A stretch of 64,000 nt of DNA from Pseudomonas fulva 12-X (GTDB lineage: Bacteria; Pseudomonadota; Gammaproteobacteria; Pseudomonadales; Pseudomonadaceae): assembly GCF_000213805.1 (NCBI RefSeq), contig NC_015556.1:2356001-2420000 (forward strand), written 5' to 3'. The notes beneath the pieces are model-generated. The model made no database searches and was not told where the DNA came from. It saw only the letters and a program-made list of their open reading frames with translations. Position numbers and translations under genes: made by a program. How positions within the stretch are numbered: the first letter of the stretch is position 1; each line of letters begins with the position of its first letter. This document shows, piece by piece, positions 39,554-49,987 of this stretch.

Positions 39554-39922
39554 TCACGCCGCGAAGCGCTGTTCCAGATAGGCTGCAATGGCCTTGGATT
39601 CGTACAGCCAGGTGCTCTGGCCGTTTTCTTCGATGCGCAAGCAAGGCACCTGGATCTTGCCACCCTGGCTCTCCAGATCGCTGCGGGCTGCGGCATCGTT
39701 CTTGGCATCGCGCAGCGCTACGGGCACGTTGAGGGCATGCAGCTTGCGGCGAATCTTCACGCAGAATGGGCAGGCCTTGAACTGATACAGCGCCAGGTTG
39801 CCGGCGGCCTGTTCGACCGCAGCCTGCGCCTCGGGCGCGCGCTTCATCTTGGCCGGGCGGGTGGCGATGTCGCCGAGGACGATCAGTTGGCCGAGGCCCA
39901 GGCGCAGTGCCTTGATAATCAT
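39554..39922 (-). CDS. Glutaredoxin-like protein (GST N-terminal fold)
   Basis: 122 residues. Residues 1-45 are an extra N-terminal part (RLGLGQLIVLGDIATRP). The thioredoxin-like domain has the redox motif CPFC in ALYQFKACPFCVKIRRKL, cis-Pro region IQVPCLRIEENG and LYESKAIAAYLEQRF. It probably reduces disulfides or glutathionylated proteins. Family members of this length are common single genes in Pseudomonas. Confidence 0.87.
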   Translation of the reverse strand: MIIKALRLGLGQLIVLGDIATRPAKMKRAPEAQAAVEQAAGNLALYQFKACPFCVKIRRKLHALNVPVALRDAKNDAAARSDLESQGGKIQVPCLRIEENGQSTWLYESKAIAAYLEQRFAA

Positions 39923-40087
39923 GATGAGTACCTGCAGAAGTGAACGGCGCGCAGCTTACCCGAGTTGAGCCATCGGCCCAACCGGCAGGGGCCTGTTGCC
40001 GTTTCAGCGCGGCCGTGCGTGAAGCGGTAACAGACCCTAGCGCTTGCGGCATAATGTTGCGCCCAGTTGATCCTCACGGCCGATGCG

Positions 40088-40321
40088 ATGAAACCCGAAG
40101 ACCTGAAATTGTTGGTAAGCCGCGAGATGCCCTTCGGCAAGTACAAGGGGCGGCTGATTGCCGACCTGCCGGGCCACTACCTCAACTGGTTCGCCCGGGA
40201 AGGCTTTCCGAAAGGCGAGATCGGCCAGTTGCTGGCCCTGATGCAGGAGATCGACCACAACGGCCTGTCGGCACTGCTCGACCCCCTGCGCAGCAAACCG
40301 CGCCAGCCACCGCGCGGCTGA
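40088..40321 (+). CDS. DUF3820 family protein
   Basis: 77 residues from the ATG at 40088. The full family signature is visible: REMPFGKYKGRLIADLPGHY, then LNWFAREGFPKGEIGQLLAL. Small proteins of this family are widespread; some relatives are fused to exonuclease domains, hinting at nucleic-acid work, but the role is unknown. Its stop is directly next to the stop of the convergent Usp gene. Confidence 0.9.
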   Translation: MKPEDLKLLVSREMPFGKYKGRLIADLPGHYLNWFAREGFPKGEIGQLLALMQEIDHNGLSALLDPLRSKPRQPPRG

Positions 40322-41185
40322 TCAGCCTTCGACGAGGCGCTGCTCGAGGTGCTCGACGATGCTGTCGGGCTTTAGCACCAGCACGTCGCTCTCCAGTGTG
40401 TCGAGAATCACCTCGGCGGTGTTGCCGATCAGCGCGCCGCTGAAACCGGTGCGCGCCACCGTGCCGATCACCGTCACTGCTGCGTGCAGCTCGTGGGCGA
40501 GTTTGGGGATCAGCACATCGGTCGGGCCTTCGGCGATATGCAGGTGCTCGTCATCGATATCGTAGGTGTTCTGAAACGCCTGGCATTCCTGGCGATAGCG
40601 CTCCTCCACGGTATCGCGCAACTGGAAGGTCGGATCCGCGGCGGTCAGCATGGGCGATGGATGGGCGCTGAGCACGTGAAGCTCGGCCTTGGCCAGCTTG
40701 GCGATGTCGTAGCCATGCTCGATGATCAGGGTGTGCAGCGCGCGGTGCTCGCCGTCGATGTTGCCCACGTCGACCGCCGCCAGCACAGTGCCGCCGCTCC
40801 AGGGCGTCAGGGTTTTCACCAATAGCACCGGGCAGGGGCAATAGCGCAGCAGCTTCCAGTCATCGGGCGTCAGCAGCGCTTTCTTGAGGGGATTGTCAGG
40901 GCGATGCTGCTTGATCACCAGGCCGCAACCTTCGGCCTGCTGGGCATGGGCGATGGTGTCGTGCAGGCTGCCGTGCCAGGCCTGCTGGGCGCTGACACTG
41001 TAGCCATCCTGCTGCAGCGCGCTGCATAGCAGACGAAGATGGCCGCTGTGATCCGCCGACTCGTCGCAGATCAACAGGTGCAAGTGGGATTGCGTAATCC
41101 CGGCGATCAGTTTGGCGCGCTTGAGCGCCAGGGTGTCGGCGTGTTCCGGCTCGATGACCACGAGAATGCTGCGGATGGCTTGCAT
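40322..41185 (-). CDS. Universal stress protein with two Usp domains (UspE-like)
   Basis: 287 residues with two tandem Usp folds. First: SILVVIEPEHADTLALKRAK. Second: VLAAVDVGNIDGEHRALHTL, with the nucleotide-binding end VIGTVARTGFSGALIGNTAE (GxxG-9x-G[ST] type). It is probably induced in stress or anaerobiosis and may bind ATP. It is a single gene, divergent from miaE. Confidence 0.92.
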   Translation of the reverse strand: MQAIRSILVVIEPEHADTLALKRAKLIAGITQSHLHLLICDESADHSGHLRLLCSALQQDGYSVSAQQAWHGSLHDTIAHAQQAEGCGLVIKQHRPDNPLKKALLTPDDWKLLRYCPCPVLLVKTLTPWSGGTVLAAVDVGNIDGEHRALHTLIIEHGYDIAKLAKAELHVLSAHPSPMLTAADPTFQLRDTVEERYRQECQAFQNTYDIDDEHLHIAEGPTDVLIPKLAHELHAAVTVIGTVARTGFSGALIGNTAEVILDTLESDVLVLKPDSIVEHLEQRLVEG

Positions 41186-41382
41186 GGCGTGTTCCTCTGC
41201 GTGCGGCGGTGGTTATCAATATAGAGGGTGCTTTCACAGCAAGTTCTTGATCGGTATCAAACCCGGCGGCTGGTGGTTGCCGTCGGCAGCCTTATAATGG
41301 CCGGCTTGATGCCTGGCGCTGCCTGTACCGCCTCTTGGTGGGCAGGCATTTCGGGCTTTTCTCTTTTCGTTGCTCATGGGCC

Positions 41383-42054
41383 ATGCACGTGTCATCTCCC
41401 GTCACAGTTTCAGATCAGTCACCCGCTACCGGCCGCCGCAGCGCCACGCCGAGCTTGCCGGAAATCCATGAATTCCTCGGCTGCCGCACGCCCCAGGCCT
41501 GGGTCGAAGCAGCGCTGGCCAATCAGGACATCATGCTGATCGACCACAAGAACTGCGAATTCAAGGCGGCTAGTACGGCGCTGAGCCTGATGGCCAAGTA
41601 CAGCTGCCATGTCGATCTGATCAACATGATGTCGCGCCTGGCCCGTGAGGAGCTGGTACATCACGAGCAGGTGCTGCGCATCATGAAGCGCCGCAAGATC
41701 GGCCTGCGTCCGGTGTCCGCGGCACGCTACGCCTCGGGGCTGCGCAAGGTGACGCGAAATCATGAGCCGCAGAAGCTGGTGGACACCTTGGTGGTCGGCG
41801 CCTTCATCGAGGCGCGTAGCTGCGAGCGCTTCGAGGCGATCGTGCCGCATCTGGACGAAGAACTGGGCAAGTTCTACTACGGCCTGCTGAAAAGCGAGGC
41901 CCGGCATTTTCAGGGCTACCTGAAACTGGCATACCAGTACGGCGATGCCGCCGACGTTGAGCAGGTGATCGAGCGGGTGAGGGCGGTGGAGCAGGAACTG
42001 ATCGAGTCGCCCGACAGCGAGTTTCGCTTCCACAGCGGCGTGCCGCAGGCGTAG
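41383..42054 (+). CDS. miaE: MiaE, tRNA 2-methylthio-N6-isopentenyladenosine hydroxylase
   Basis: 223 residues from the ATG at 41383; the family core begins near LPEIHEFLGCRTPQAW, so the true start could be later. Diiron ligands lie in LAREELVHHEQVL and SEARHFQGYL, with EARSCERFEAI between. The enzyme hydroxylates the isopentenyl group of ms2i6A37 in tRNAs reading UNN codons, using O2. It lies between divergent usp and convergent lpxH. Confidence 0.92.
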   Translation: MHVSSPVTVSDQSPATGRRSATPSLPEIHEFLGCRTPQAWVEAALANQDIMLIDHKNCEFKAASTALSLMAKYSCHVDLINMMSRLAREELVHHEQVLRIMKRRKIGLRPVSAARYASGLRKVTRNHEPQKLVDTLVVGAFIEARSCERFEAIVPHLDEELGKFYYGLLKSEARHFQGYLKLAYQYGDAADVEQVIERVRAVEQELIESPDSEFRFHSGVPQA

Positions 42055-42100
42055 GCGAGGTTCGGCGCGGGGCTTTCCTTGCGCCGCACTGCCCCGGTGT

Positions 42101-42823
42101 TCAGTCCAGGGCGAAAGGGCGCTGGTCGAAACCGTTCTCGTCGATCTGCAGCGCCCAGCCCTGTTTGTCCCAGTCGCCGAGCACGATGCGCCTGGCCGGC
42201 TGACCATCGACCTGTAGCTCATGCACGGCAGGGCGGTGGGTATGACCGTGGATCAGCGTCTTCACGCCGTATTGCGCCATCACCCGCTGTACTTCCTCGG
42301 GCGTGACGTCGACGATGTCGCTGGCCTTCATGCGTGTCTGCGAGCGGCTTTCCGAACGCAGTTTGCGCGCCAGCTTGTGGCGGGTGTTGAGCGGCAGGTT
42401 GCGCAGGATGAACAAGCTCAGCGGGTTGCGCAGCAGGCGGCGCATCTTCTGGTAGCCCACGTCCAGGGTGCACAGGCTGTCGCCATGCATCAGCAGGGCC
42501 TTTTCGCCATTCAGGTTCACCACATGGGGATCGCCGAGCAAGGTGCAGCCCGCTTCGCGGCAGAATCCCTTGCCGAGCAGAAAGTCGCGATTGCCGTGCA
42601 TCAGGTAGATGCGCGTGCCGCTGTCGCTCAGGCGCCTCAGGGCCTCGGCGATGCTTCGCTGGAACGGCGTCATGGCGTCGTCGCCGATCCACACTTCGAA
42701 AAAATCACCGAGGATGTACAACGCCTCGGCCTGGCGCGCCCGGGTGTCGAGAAAATGCAAGAACGCCCGGCTGATGTCCGGGCGCTCCTCTTCAAGATGC
42801 AGGTCGGAGATCAGCAGGATCAC
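42101..42823 (-). CDS. lpxH: LpxH, UDP-2,3-diacylglucosamine hydrolase
   Basis: 240 residues. Metallophosphoesterase motifs in order: [35 protein letters not shown] and [12 protein letters not shown]. It removes UMP from UDP-diacylglucosamine to give lipid X in lipid A synthesis, at the inner face of the membrane. Its start overlaps the ppiB stop by 4 bp. Confidence 0.95.
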   Translation of the reverse strand: MILLISDLHLEEERPDISRAFLHFLDTRARQAEALYILGDFFEVWIGDDAMTPFQRSIAEALRRLSDSGTRIYLMHGNRDFLLGKGFCREAGCTLLGDPHVVNLNGEKALLMHGDSLCTLDVGYQKMRRLLRNPLSLFILRNLPLNTRHKLARKLRSESRSQTRMKASDIVDVTPEEVQRVMAQYGVKTLIHGHTHRPAVHELQVDGQPARRIVLGDWDKQGWALQIDENGFDQRPFALD

Positions 42824-43314
42824 TCGACGATCTCAGCCTTCTCGATGATCACGTCGTCGGCCGGAACGTCCTGGTGGCCGGACTTCATGGTAGTGGGCAC
42901 GCCCTTGATAGCTTCTACCACGTCCATGCCTTCGACCACTTCACCGAATACCGCGTAACCCCAGCCCTGTACGGTCGGAGCGCTGTGGTCGAGGAAGGTA
43001 TTGTCGGCAACGTTGATGAAGAACTGCGCGGAGGCGGAGTGCGGCTCCATGGTGCGGGCCATGGCCACGGTGCCGGTCTTGTTGGAGAGGCCGTTGTTGG
43101 CTTCGTTCTTGATCGGCGAGCGAGTCGGCTTCTGCTTCATGCCTGGCTCGAAACCGCCGCCCTGGATCATGAAATTGCCGATCACGCGGTGGAACACGGT
43201 GCCGTCGTAGTGGCCGCTCTTCACGTATTCCTTGAAGTTGGCGGCGGTTTCCGGCGCCTTGTCTTCGAACAGCTTGAGGGTGATGACGCCGTGGTTGGTG
43301 TGCAGCTTGATCAT
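42820..43314 (-). CDS. ppiB: PpiB, cytoplasmic cyclophilin peptidyl-prolyl isomerase
   Basis: 164 residues, matching cytoplasmic cyclophilin. Marks: [18 protein letters not shown] with the catalytic Arg, [13 protein letters not shown], and [17 protein letters not shown]. No signal peptide, so it works in the cytoplasm on prolyl bonds. It is co-transcribed with lpxH (4-bp overlap) and divergent from glnS. Confidence 0.95.
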   Translation of the reverse strand: MIKLHTNHGVITLKLFEDKAPETAANFKEYVKSGHYDGTVFHRVIGNFMIQGGGFEPGMKQKPTRSPIKNEANNGLSNKTGTVAMARTMEPHSASAQFFINVADNTFLDHSAPTVQGWGYAVFGEVVEGMDVVEAIKGVPTTMKSGHQDVPADDVIIEKAEIVE

Positions 43315-43495
43315 GTGGTTAATCGCTCTGTCGAGAAAAACGCGGGCCGCTTCAGGCTGACCGGGGCATTAAAGCTGCCCGAAGGTCAGTGAGCAGGCAC
43401 CAAGGCCTGTCAGGGGGTTGACAGCTTGGGCTATGATAAGCGCTTTGTTTTAGCCGGCCTACCCTGTGCCGCAATCCGCACGCGCTAAGGACACC

Positions 43496-45160
43496 ATGAG
43501 CAAGCCCACCGTCGAAAAAGCTGCCAACTTTCTGCTGCCAATCGTTCAGGCCGACCTGGATGCTGGCAAGCATGCCAAGATCGTCACCCGTTTCCCGCCG
43601 GAGCCCAACGGTTACCTGCACATCGGCCACGCCAAGTCGATCTGCCTGAACTTCGGCCTGGCCCAGGAATTTGGTGGCGAGTGCAACCTGCGTTTCGACG
43701 ACACCAACCCGGCCAAGGAAGACCAGGAATACATCGACGCCATCAAGGACGACGTCCGCTGGCTGGGCTTCGAGTGGGCCGGTGAGGAGCGCTACGCTTC
43801 CAACTACTTCGACCAGCTGCATGACTGGGCCATCGAGCTGATCAAGGCCGGCAAGGCCTACGTCGACGACCTGACGCCGGACGAAGCCCGCGAATACCGC
43901 GGCACCCTGACCTCGCCCGGCAAGAACAGCCCATACCGCGACCGCAGTGTGGAAGAGAACCTCGACCTGTTCGCCCGCATGAAGGCCGGCGAATTCCCGG
44001 ACGGCGCCCGCTCGCTGCGCGCCAAGATCGACATGGCCTCGCGCAACATGAACCTGCGCGACCCGATCCTCTACCGCATCCGCCATGCCCATCACCACCA
44101 GACCGGTGACAAGTGGTGCATCTACCCGAGCTACGACTTCACCCATGGCCAGTCCGATGCCATCGAGGGCGTGACCCACTCCATCTGCACCCTGGAGTTC
44201 GAGGATCACCGCCCGCTGTACGAGTGGTTTCTGGAGAACCTGTCGGTGCCGGCGCAGCCGCGTCAGTACGAATTCGCGCGCCTGAACCTGAACTACACCA
44301 TCACCAGCAAGCGCAAGCTCAAGCAGCTGGTCGACGAGAAGCACGTCAACGGCTGGGACGACCCGCGCATGTCGACGCTCTCGGGCTACCGCCGTCGTGG
44401 CTATACGCCGGCATCGATCCGTACCTTCTGCGACATGATCGGCGTCAACCGCGCCGGCGGGCTGGTGGATATCGGCATGCTGGAATTCGCCATCCGCGAA
44501 GACCTGGATGCCAACGCCTCGCGCGCCATGTGTGTGCTCAAGCCGCTGAAAGTGGTGATCACCAATTATCCAGAAGGCCAGGTCGAGAACCTCGAACTGC
44601 CGCGCCATCCCAAGCAGGACATGGGCACCCGCGTGCTGCCGTTCTCCCGCGAGATCTACATCGACGCCAGCGACTTCGAGGAAACCCCGCCGGATGGCTA
44701 CAAGCGCCTGATCCCTGGTGGTGAAGTGCGCCTGCGTGGCAGTTACGTGATCCGCGCCGACGAAGCGGTCAAGGACGCCGCCGGCAACATCGTCGAACTG
44801 CGTTGCTCCTATGACGAGAACACCCTGGGCAAGAACCCGGAAGGCCGCAAGGTCAAGGGCGTGATCCACTGGGTGCCGGCTGCCGAGAGCGTCGAGTGCG
44901 AAGTGCGCCTGTACGATCGTCTGTTCCGCTCGGCCAACCCGGAGAAGGCCGAGGAGGGCGGCAGCTTCCTCGACAACATCAACCCGGATTCGCTGGTGGT
45001 GCTCAGTGGCTGCCGCGCCGAGCCGTCGCTGGCCAAGGCCGGCGCTGACGACCGCTTCCAGTTCGAGCGTGAGGGCTACTTCTGCCTCGACAAGGATTCG
45101 ACCGACAGTGCGCTGGTTTTCAACCGTACCGTCACATTGCGCGACTCGTGGGGTCAGTAA
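43496..45160 (+). CDS. glnS: GlnS, glutaminyl-tRNA synthetase
   Basis: 554 residues from the ATG at 43496 (AAGGAC upstream). Class I signatures are [15 protein letters not shown] and the KMSKS-like [10 protein letters not shown]. The Glx fold is shown by [14 protein letters not shown] and [10 protein letters not shown]. The C-terminal anticodon-binding beta barrels extend to the end. It charges tRNA-Gln. The cysS ATG overlaps its TAA by one base. Confidence 0.97.
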   Translation: MSKPTVEKAANFLLPIVQADLDAGKHAKIVTRFPPEPNGYLHIGHAKSICLNFGLAQEFGGECNLRFDDTNPAKEDQEYIDAIKDDVRWLGFEWAGEERYASNYFDQLHDWAIELIKAGKAYVDDLTPDEAREYRGTLTSPGKNSPYRDRSVEENLDLFARMKAGEFPDGARSLRAKIDMASRNMNLRDPILYRIRHAHHHQTGDKWCIYPSYDFTHGQSDAIEGVTHSICTLEFEDHRPLYEWFLENLSVPAQPRQYEFARLNLNYTITSKRKLKQLVDEKHVNGWDDPRMSTLSGYRRRGYTPASIRTFCDMIGVNRAGGLVDIGMLEFAIREDLDANASRAMCVLKPLKVVITNYPEGQVENLELPRHPKQDMGTRVLPFSREIYIDASDFEETPPDGYKRLIPGGEVRLRGSYVIRADEAVKDAAGNIVELRCSYDENTLGKNPEGRKVKGVIHWVPAAESVECEVRLYDRLFRSANPEKAEEGGSFLDNINPDSLVVLSGCRAEPSLAKAGADDRFQFEREGYFCLDKDSTDSALVFNRTVTLRDSWGQ

Positions 45161-46545
45161 TGGCACTGTCGATCTACAACACGCTCAGCAAGGTCAAGGA
45201 ACCCTTCAAACCGCTTGAAGGCAACAGCGTGCGCATGTACGTGTGCGGCATGACCGTGTACGACTTCTGCCACATCGGCCACGCCCGGGTGATGGTTGCC
45301 TTCGACGTGGTCACTCGCTGGCTGCGCCATCGCGGCTATGACGTGACCTACGTGCGCAACATCACCGACATCGACGACAAGATCATCAAACGCGCCAATG
45401 AGAACGGCGAGCCGTTCGAGGCGCTGGTCGAACGCATGATCGCGGCGATGCACGAGGACGAAGGTCGTCTGAACGTGCTGCGCCCGGACATCGAGCCGCG
45501 CGCCACCGGGCATATCGCCGGCATGCACCAGATGATCCAGACCCTGATCGACAAGGGCTACGCCTACGCGCCGGGCAATGGCGACGTGTATTACCGCGTC
45601 ACCAAGTTCGAAACCTACGGCAAACTGTCGCGTCGCAAGATCGACGAACTGAAGATCGGTGCGCGCATCGAGGTCGACGAAGTCAAGGAAGACCCGCTGG
45701 ACTTCGTGCTGTGGAAAGCCGCCAAGCCGGGCGAGCCGAGCTGGGAGTCGCCGTGGGGCAAGGGCCGGCCGGGTTGGCACATCGAGTGCTCGGTGATGTC
45801 CACCTGCTGCCTGGGCGAGACCTTCGACATTCACGGCGGTGGCCCTGACCTGGTGTTCCCGCACCATGAGAACGAGATCGCCCAGAGTGAGGCGGCCACC
45901 GGCAAGCAGTACGCCAATGCCTGGATGCACGCCGGTGCGGTGCGTGTGGACGGCGAGAAGATGTCCAAGAGCCTGGGCAACTTCTTCACCATCCGCGAGG
46001 TGCTGGAGAAGTACCACCCCGAAGTGGTGCGCTACCTGCTGGTGTCCAGCCACTACCGCAGCCCGATCAACTATTCGGAAGAGAGCCTGCGCGAAGCCAA
46101 GGGCGCCCTGGAGCGTTTCTACAATGGCCTCAAGGGTCTGCCGCAGGCTCAGCCTGCCGGTGGCGCGGCCTTCGTCGAGCGCTTTGCCGCGGCGATGGAC
46201 GACGACTTCAACTCGCCCGAAGCCTGCGCCGTGCTGTTCGAGATGATTCGCGAGATCAATCGCCTGCGTGAAAGCGACCTGCAAGCTGCTGCCGGTTTGG
46301 CCGCTCAGCTAAAGGCGCTGGCCGGTCTGCTCGGTGTGTTGCAACTGGAGCCGGATGCCTTCCTCAAGGCCGGCGCCGAAGGTAAGGTCGACGCCGCCGA
46401 GGTCGAGGCGCTGATCGCCGCTCGCCTGCAGGCCCGTGCCGACAAGAACTGGGCAGAGAGTGACCGCATCCGTGACCAGATCACTGCGCTCGGCGTGGTG
46501 CTCGAGGATGGCAAGGGCGGCACCACCTGGCGCCTCGCCGAGTAA
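45160..46545 (+). CDS. cysS: CysS, cysteinyl-tRNA synthetase
   Basis: 461 residues. Class I signatures: the HIGH box as CHIGHARVM, zinc ligands in YVCGMTVYD, and [24 protein letters not shown] and [10 protein letters not shown] hold further zinc/cysteine-site residues. It charges tRNA-Cys. It is translationally coupled to glnS by a one-base overlap and ended by a clear terminator. Confidence 0.97.
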   Translation: MALSIYNTLSKVKEPFKPLEGNSVRMYVCGMTVYDFCHIGHARVMVAFDVVTRWLRHRGYDVTYVRNITDIDDKIIKRANENGEPFEALVERMIAAMHEDEGRLNVLRPDIEPRATGHIAGMHQMIQTLIDKGYAYAPGNGDVYYRVTKFETYGKLSRRKIDELKIGARIEVDEVKEDPLDFVLWKAAKPGEPSWESPWGKGRPGWHIECSVMSTCCLGETFDIHGGGPDLVFPHHENEIAQSEAATGKQYANAWMHAGAVRVDGEKMSKSLGNFFTIREVLEKYHPEVVRYLLVSSHYRSPINYSEESLREAKGALERFYNGLKGLPQAQPAGGAAFVERFAAAMDDDFNSPEACAVLFEMIREINRLRESDLQAAAGLAAQLKALAGLLGVLQLEPDAFLKAGAEGKVDAAEVEALIAARLQARADKNWAESDRIRDQITALGVVLEDGKGGTTWRLAE

Positions 46546-46560
46546 TCGCCCGCCGCATCG

Positions 46561-46584
46561 AAAAGGCCGCTAATGCGGCCTTTT
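46561..46584 (+). terminator. Intrinsic terminator of glnS-cysS
   Basis: AAAAGGCCGC-TAAT-GCGGCCTTTT, a perfect 10-bp stem that includes the T-run, 15 bp after the cysS stop. Confidence 0.93.
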
Positions 46585-46624
46585 CATTTCCAGACGCCAA
46601 CATCGGAAACGCCACGGAAACCCC

Positions 46625-48565
46625 ATGCTGACCCGCTACAAGTTACTGCTCTCCAGTGCCCTGACTCGCTACTTCCCGCGTACCGCCGCCTACCTCGAAG
46701 CCGAGAAGCAGGCTGCTGCCGAGCGCGCAAAGGTCGCGGCGAAGAAGCCGGCGGCGCAGAAGAAGCCTGTAGCGGCAAAGTCTGCAACGGTAAAGCGTGG
46801 CGCCAAGGGAGCGGGTGCCGATAAAGGCAAAGGAGAACCGGCCAAAAAAAAGCCGGTAAGGCGCGCTAGCGCCGGCATCTACTCTGCGGCGGCGCTCAAG
46901 GTAACCGCAGGCCAGGAGCAGGCGATGCGCGAGACGGTAGCGCGGGCCGTCGCGGCTGGCGTTATCGGCGCGCCGTCCGAAGAGCAGTGGGCGATGATCC
47001 TCTGCCGTCAGCCACTGACCCGCATCTTCGCCGGAGCGGGCTCAGGCAAGTCGACTACCCTGGTGCTGCGCGTGGTGTTCATGCTCTGTCACCTGAATGT
47101 CGAGCCTGAACGGTTGACGGTGATTTCCTTTACCAACGCCTCCTGCGCCGAGCTGCGTGAACGACTGGCGAACGTGCTCGGCTTCTGGGAGTTCTCGGCG
47201 GATGTCGGCCCGTGCGTGCGTACCTTTCACTCTGCGATGGGCGTGCTGGCGCGTCAGGTTCTGGGCAATCCCGCCTGGTTCGAGCAGTTGGGTGATAAAC
47301 GCGCGTCGGCGAGCGAGCCGGACAATCCATTGGGGGGAGGCCGTCTGGGGCCTGCACAAACACGCCTGCTCAAGGATGCTTATCAGGCTTGTTATGCCGA
47401 TGACCCAGCGTTTCGCGGTTGGGTTCACGAACTGCTCGGCTCCACGCCACCCGATCCGCAAAAGGCGCTGCCCAAGGCGCCCATGCAGCCCTTCAGATTA
47501 CCGGGCGAGCTACATGCCGCGCCGCTGTTCGAGGTTTTTTACGGGCAGGCGGGTTTTATCGAAAGCATCGGCATTCGAATCGAACAGATGACAGTGGCGG
47601 CGCTGGCCTGCTCGCCAGCGGAACGAACCTTCCTGCTGGCGTTGCAGGCATTCTGGAAGGTCTTCGATCAACAGTTGAGCCAGCAAGGGCTGATGACTTT
47701 CAACGGCGCCTTCCAGCAGTTGACGCAGCGGCTCGATGGCGGTGATGCGGGTCTGGATGCCTCGATGCTGCAGGGCTTTTCCCATTTGCTGATTGACGAG
47801 TTCCAGGACATCTCTCCGCAGATCGTGCAATGGCTGCAGGCGCTGCACCGGCGGTTGGCCGGTATGGGCAATGCTGTGAGTCTGATGGCGATTGGCGATG
47901 ACTGGCAGTCGATTTACGGCTGGCGCGGCAGCTCGCCCGAGCTGTTCATCGCCTTCGACCGCCACTTCCCGAGCAAAGGCAAGGGCAAGAGCGCGATGCT
48001 GATGCTGCAAGCCAACTATCGCTCCATCGAGCCGGTGATACGCGATGCCGAATCGATACTCGCGGGCGTGGCTTTCAAGCAGGACAAGGTGACCGCTCCG
48101 ATCCGGAATGCACCCGAGGGTGGCCATGGTGTTAAGTTGATGACGCCCTTTGACTTGGCTCGCGATATGGGTGAACTGCAGCGGGTGATCGCGGCCCAAT
48201 GTGACTACGCCCGCGACATCGGCTCCAGGGAGCGCACGGCTGTCCTGCTGCTCGGGCGGCGTAACGATACCCTCAAGGGCATCCAGGCCGGGCTCGACCG
48301 CAAGTTGCCGATCAAGGCCTTCACCATTCACCGCGCCAAGGGGCTGCAGGCCGAGGTGGCAATCATCGTCGATGACTGCCTGCCACCTACGCCCCATCCA
48401 CTGCGCAATGCGCTGTACGCCTACTGTGGCTTCTTCGCCAACAGCTATGACCAGGCGATGGCGGACGAAAACCTGCGCCTGGGCTATGTAGCCGTTACCC
48501 GAGGCGTCAGTCGGGTGCTGTGGTTCGTGCGTAAACCCCAGGGCGCTACGCGCTCGCTGGGCTGA
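46625..48565 (+). CDS. UvrD/Rep-type (SF1A) helicase with lysine/alanine-rich N-terminal tail
   Basis: 646 residues. Helicase motifs: Walker A AGAGSGKST (136-144), motif Ia VISFTNASCAELRERL, Walker B LLIDEFQDIS, motif III AIGDDWQSIYGWRG, motif IV LQANYRS, motif V TIHRAKGLQAEVAIIV and motif VI YVAVTRGVSRVLWFV. It should move 3'-5' on single-stranded DNA. Residues 33-82 are Lys/Ala/Pro-rich like histone H1 or AlgP, probably for DNA binding. It is shorter than UvrD (about 720 residues) and lies between cysS and folD, neighbours in P. aeruginosa as I recall. Confidence 0.88.
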   Translation: MLTRYKLLLSSALTRYFPRTAAYLEAEKQAAAERAKVAAKKPAAQKKPVAAKSATVKRGAKGAGADKGKGEPAKKKPVRRASAGIYSAAALKVTAGQEQAMRETVARAVAAGVIGAPSEEQWAMILCRQPLTRIFAGAGSGKSTTLVLRVVFMLCHLNVEPERLTVISFTNASCAELRERLANVLGFWEFSADVGPCVRTFHSAMGVLARQVLGNPAWFEQLGDKRASASEPDNPLGGGRLGPAQTRLLKDAYQACYADDPAFRGWVHELLGSTPPDPQKALPKAPMQPFRLPGELHAAPLFEVFYGQAGFIESIGIRIEQMTVAALACSPAERTFLLALQAFWKVFDQQLSQQGLMTFNGAFQQLTQRLDGGDAGLDASMLQGFSHLLIDEFQDISPQIVQWLQALHRRLAGMGNAVSLMAIGDDWQSIYGWRGSSPELFIAFDRHFPSKGKGKSAMLMLQANYRSIEPVIRDAESILAGVAFKQDKVTAPIRNAPEGGHGVKLMTPFDLARDMGELQRVIAAQCDYARDIGSRERTAVLLLGRRNDTLKGIQAGLDRKLPIKAFTIHRAKGLQAEVAIIVDDCLPPTPHPLRNALYAYCGFFANSYDQAMADENLRLGYVAVTRGVSRVLWFVRKPQGATRSLG

Positions 48566-48571
48566 AATGAA

Positions 48572-48597
48572 AACGGCGCCCATGGGCGCCGTTCTTT
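48572..48597. terminator. Bidirectional terminator between helicase and folD
   Basis: AACGGCGCCC-AT-GGGCGCCGTT with T-rich flank on the plus strand and AAATG/AAA on the other side, placed between two convergent genes; it can serve both. Confidence 0.85.
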
Positions 48598-48613
48598 ATC
48601 GCTGCGGTAACGA

Positions 48614-49468
48614 TCAGTCGTGCAGATGCTCTGCCGCATGCAAGGTGTTCTCCAGCAGGCAGGCGCGGGTCATCGGGCCAACGCCGCCGGGCACCGGGGT
48701 GATCCAGCCGGCGCGGGGCAGGGCGGTTTCATAGACCACGTCGCCGATCAGCTTGCCATCGGCCTGACGGTTGATGCCTACGTCGATGACGATCGCGCCT
48801 TCCTTGATCCACTCGCCCTTGACCAGGCCCGGCTTGCCGGCGGCGACCACGACGATATCGGCTTGCGCCACATGGCCAGCCAGGTCCTTGGTGAAACGGT
48901 GGGTGATGGTCACGGTACAGCCGCCGAGCAGCAGTTCCAGTGCCATCGGCCGGCCGACGATGTTCGAGGCGCCGACCACCACGGCGTGCATGCCGTACAG
49001 ATCCTGGCCGGTGCTGGCCAGCAGGGTCATGATGCCCTTTGGCGTGCAGGGGCGCAGCAGTGGCATGCGCTGCGCCAGGCGACCGATGTTGTAAGGGTGG
49101 AAGCCGTCCACGTCCTTGTCCGGTCGAATGCGCTCGAGCAGCAGCGACGCGTCCAGGTGAGCTGGCAATGGCAGTTGCAGCAAGATGCCATCGATGCCGG
49201 CGTCTTCGTTGAGCGTGTCGATCAGGTCGCGCAGCTCGTCCTGGCTGGTTTCGGCGCCCAGGTCATAAGCACGGGAAATGAAACCGACTTCTTCGCAGTC
49301 CTTGCGCTTGTGCGCGACGTAAACCTGAGAGGCGGGGTCGCTGCCGACCAGAATCACTGCCAGGCCGGGGGCGCGCAGCCCCTGCTCGCGTCGTTCGGCG
49401 ACGCGCTGGGCGATCTGCTGGCGGATATTGGCGGCAATCGCTTTGCCATCTATCAGTTGTGCGGTCAT
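48614..49468 (-). CDS. folD: FolD, methylene-THF dehydrogenase/cyclohydrolase
   Basis: 284 residues. Catalytic Lys in [15 protein letters not shown], the YxxxK-like region, [34 protein letters not shown] and the NADP site [18 protein letters not shown]; the C-terminus has [19 protein letters not shown]. It interconverts 5,10-methylene-, methenyl- and 10-formyl-THF. Monocistronic, with its start facing the tRNA genes. Confidence 0.97.
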   Translation of the reverse strand: MTAQLIDGKAIAANIRQQIAQRVAERREQGLRAPGLAVILVGSDPASQVYVAHKRKDCEEVGFISRAYDLGAETSQDELRDLIDTLNEDAGIDGILLQLPLPAHLDASLLLERIRPDKDVDGFHPYNIGRLAQRMPLLRPCTPKGIMTLLASTGQDLYGMHAVVVGASNIVGRPMALELLLGGCTVTITHRFTKDLAGHVAQADIVVVAAGKPGLVKGEWIKEGAIVIDVGINRQADGKLIGDVVYETALPRAGWITPVPGGVGPMTRACLLENTLHAAEHLHD

Positions 49469-49600
49469 TGCGCTTGGTTAACCATCGAAAGGGAGAAAAA
49501 AGGACGCGCATTCTCGCATGGCATTAAGGAAGGGCAAAGGCGGCAGAACGCAGATTTGGTGTAACTCCTTTATCTAACTGAATTTTTTTCGATTTGGGTG

Positions 49601-49629
49601 TTGACGCCTCCAGGGTGCCTCTATAAGAT
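49601..49629 (+). promoter_or_regulatory. Strong promoter of the tRNA-Arg/tRNA-His unit
   Basis: TTGACG (49601-49606), 17 bp, TAAGAT (49624-49629), followed by the GC-rich discriminator GCGCACC that marks stringently controlled stable-RNA promoters. It lies about 107 bp before tRNA-Arg. Confidence 0.75.
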
Positions 49630-49735
49630 GCGCACCACTTGGCGAGCACAGCGCCTCACAGGGTGAGGCGGCAAGAGCAGCGAGGAAAGTGGTTGCGCTG
49701 GTCGAAGCTTGAAGTCTGCTCTGGTGGATGGATAA

Positions 49736-49812
49736 GTGCCCGTAGCTCAGCTGGATAGAGCATCCGCCTTCTAAGCGGATGGTCGCAGGTTCGAGTCCTG
49801 CCGGGTGCGCCA
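49736..49812 (+). tRNA. tRNA-Arg (anticodon TCT)
   Basis: 77 nt with encoded CCA. Acceptor GTGCCCG pairs with CGGGTGC with two G-U pairs; anticodon stem TCCGC/GCGGA holds the loop CTTCTAA; T-arm GCAGGTTCGAGTCCTGC. Anticodon TCT reads AGA/AGG arginine codons. Confidence 0.96.
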
Positions 49813-49850
49813 CTAGGTGTGTCGGCACAAGTAAGCAGTAAAGCAATATG

Positions 49851-49926
49851 GTGGGCGTAGCTCAGTTGGTAGAGCACAGGATTGTGGCTCCTGGTGTCGA
49901 GGGTTCGATCCCCTTCGTCCACCCCA
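49851..49926 (+). tRNA. tRNA-His (anticodon GTG)
   Basis: 76 nt with encoded CCA, acceptor GTGGGCG/CGTCCAC, loop TTGTGGC with anticodon GTG, T-arm GAGGGTTCGATCCCCTT. A G at 49850 gives the G-1 identity base of tRNA-His. Confidence 0.96.
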
Positions 49927-49937
49927 TATTCTGAAAG

Positions 49938-49966
49938 CGCCAGGCCCTAAAAAGCCTGGCGTTTTT
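49938..49966 (+). terminator. Intrinsic terminator between tRNA-His and tRNA-Leu
   Basis: CGCCAGGC (49938-49945) pairs with GCCTGGCG (49954-49961), followed by TTTTT. It should end the tRNA-Arg/tRNA-His transcript and leaves only 21 bp before tRNA-Leu. Confidence 0.85.
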
Positions 49967-49987
49967 GTTTGGAAAATGTATTACCAC

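Noticed and set aside
40028..40040. ACAGACCCTAGCG, identical to the right end of the MITE-like element plus its target repeat
   Set aside because: No left end or inverted repeat around it; probably chance or a promoter element ahead of the DUF3820 gene.
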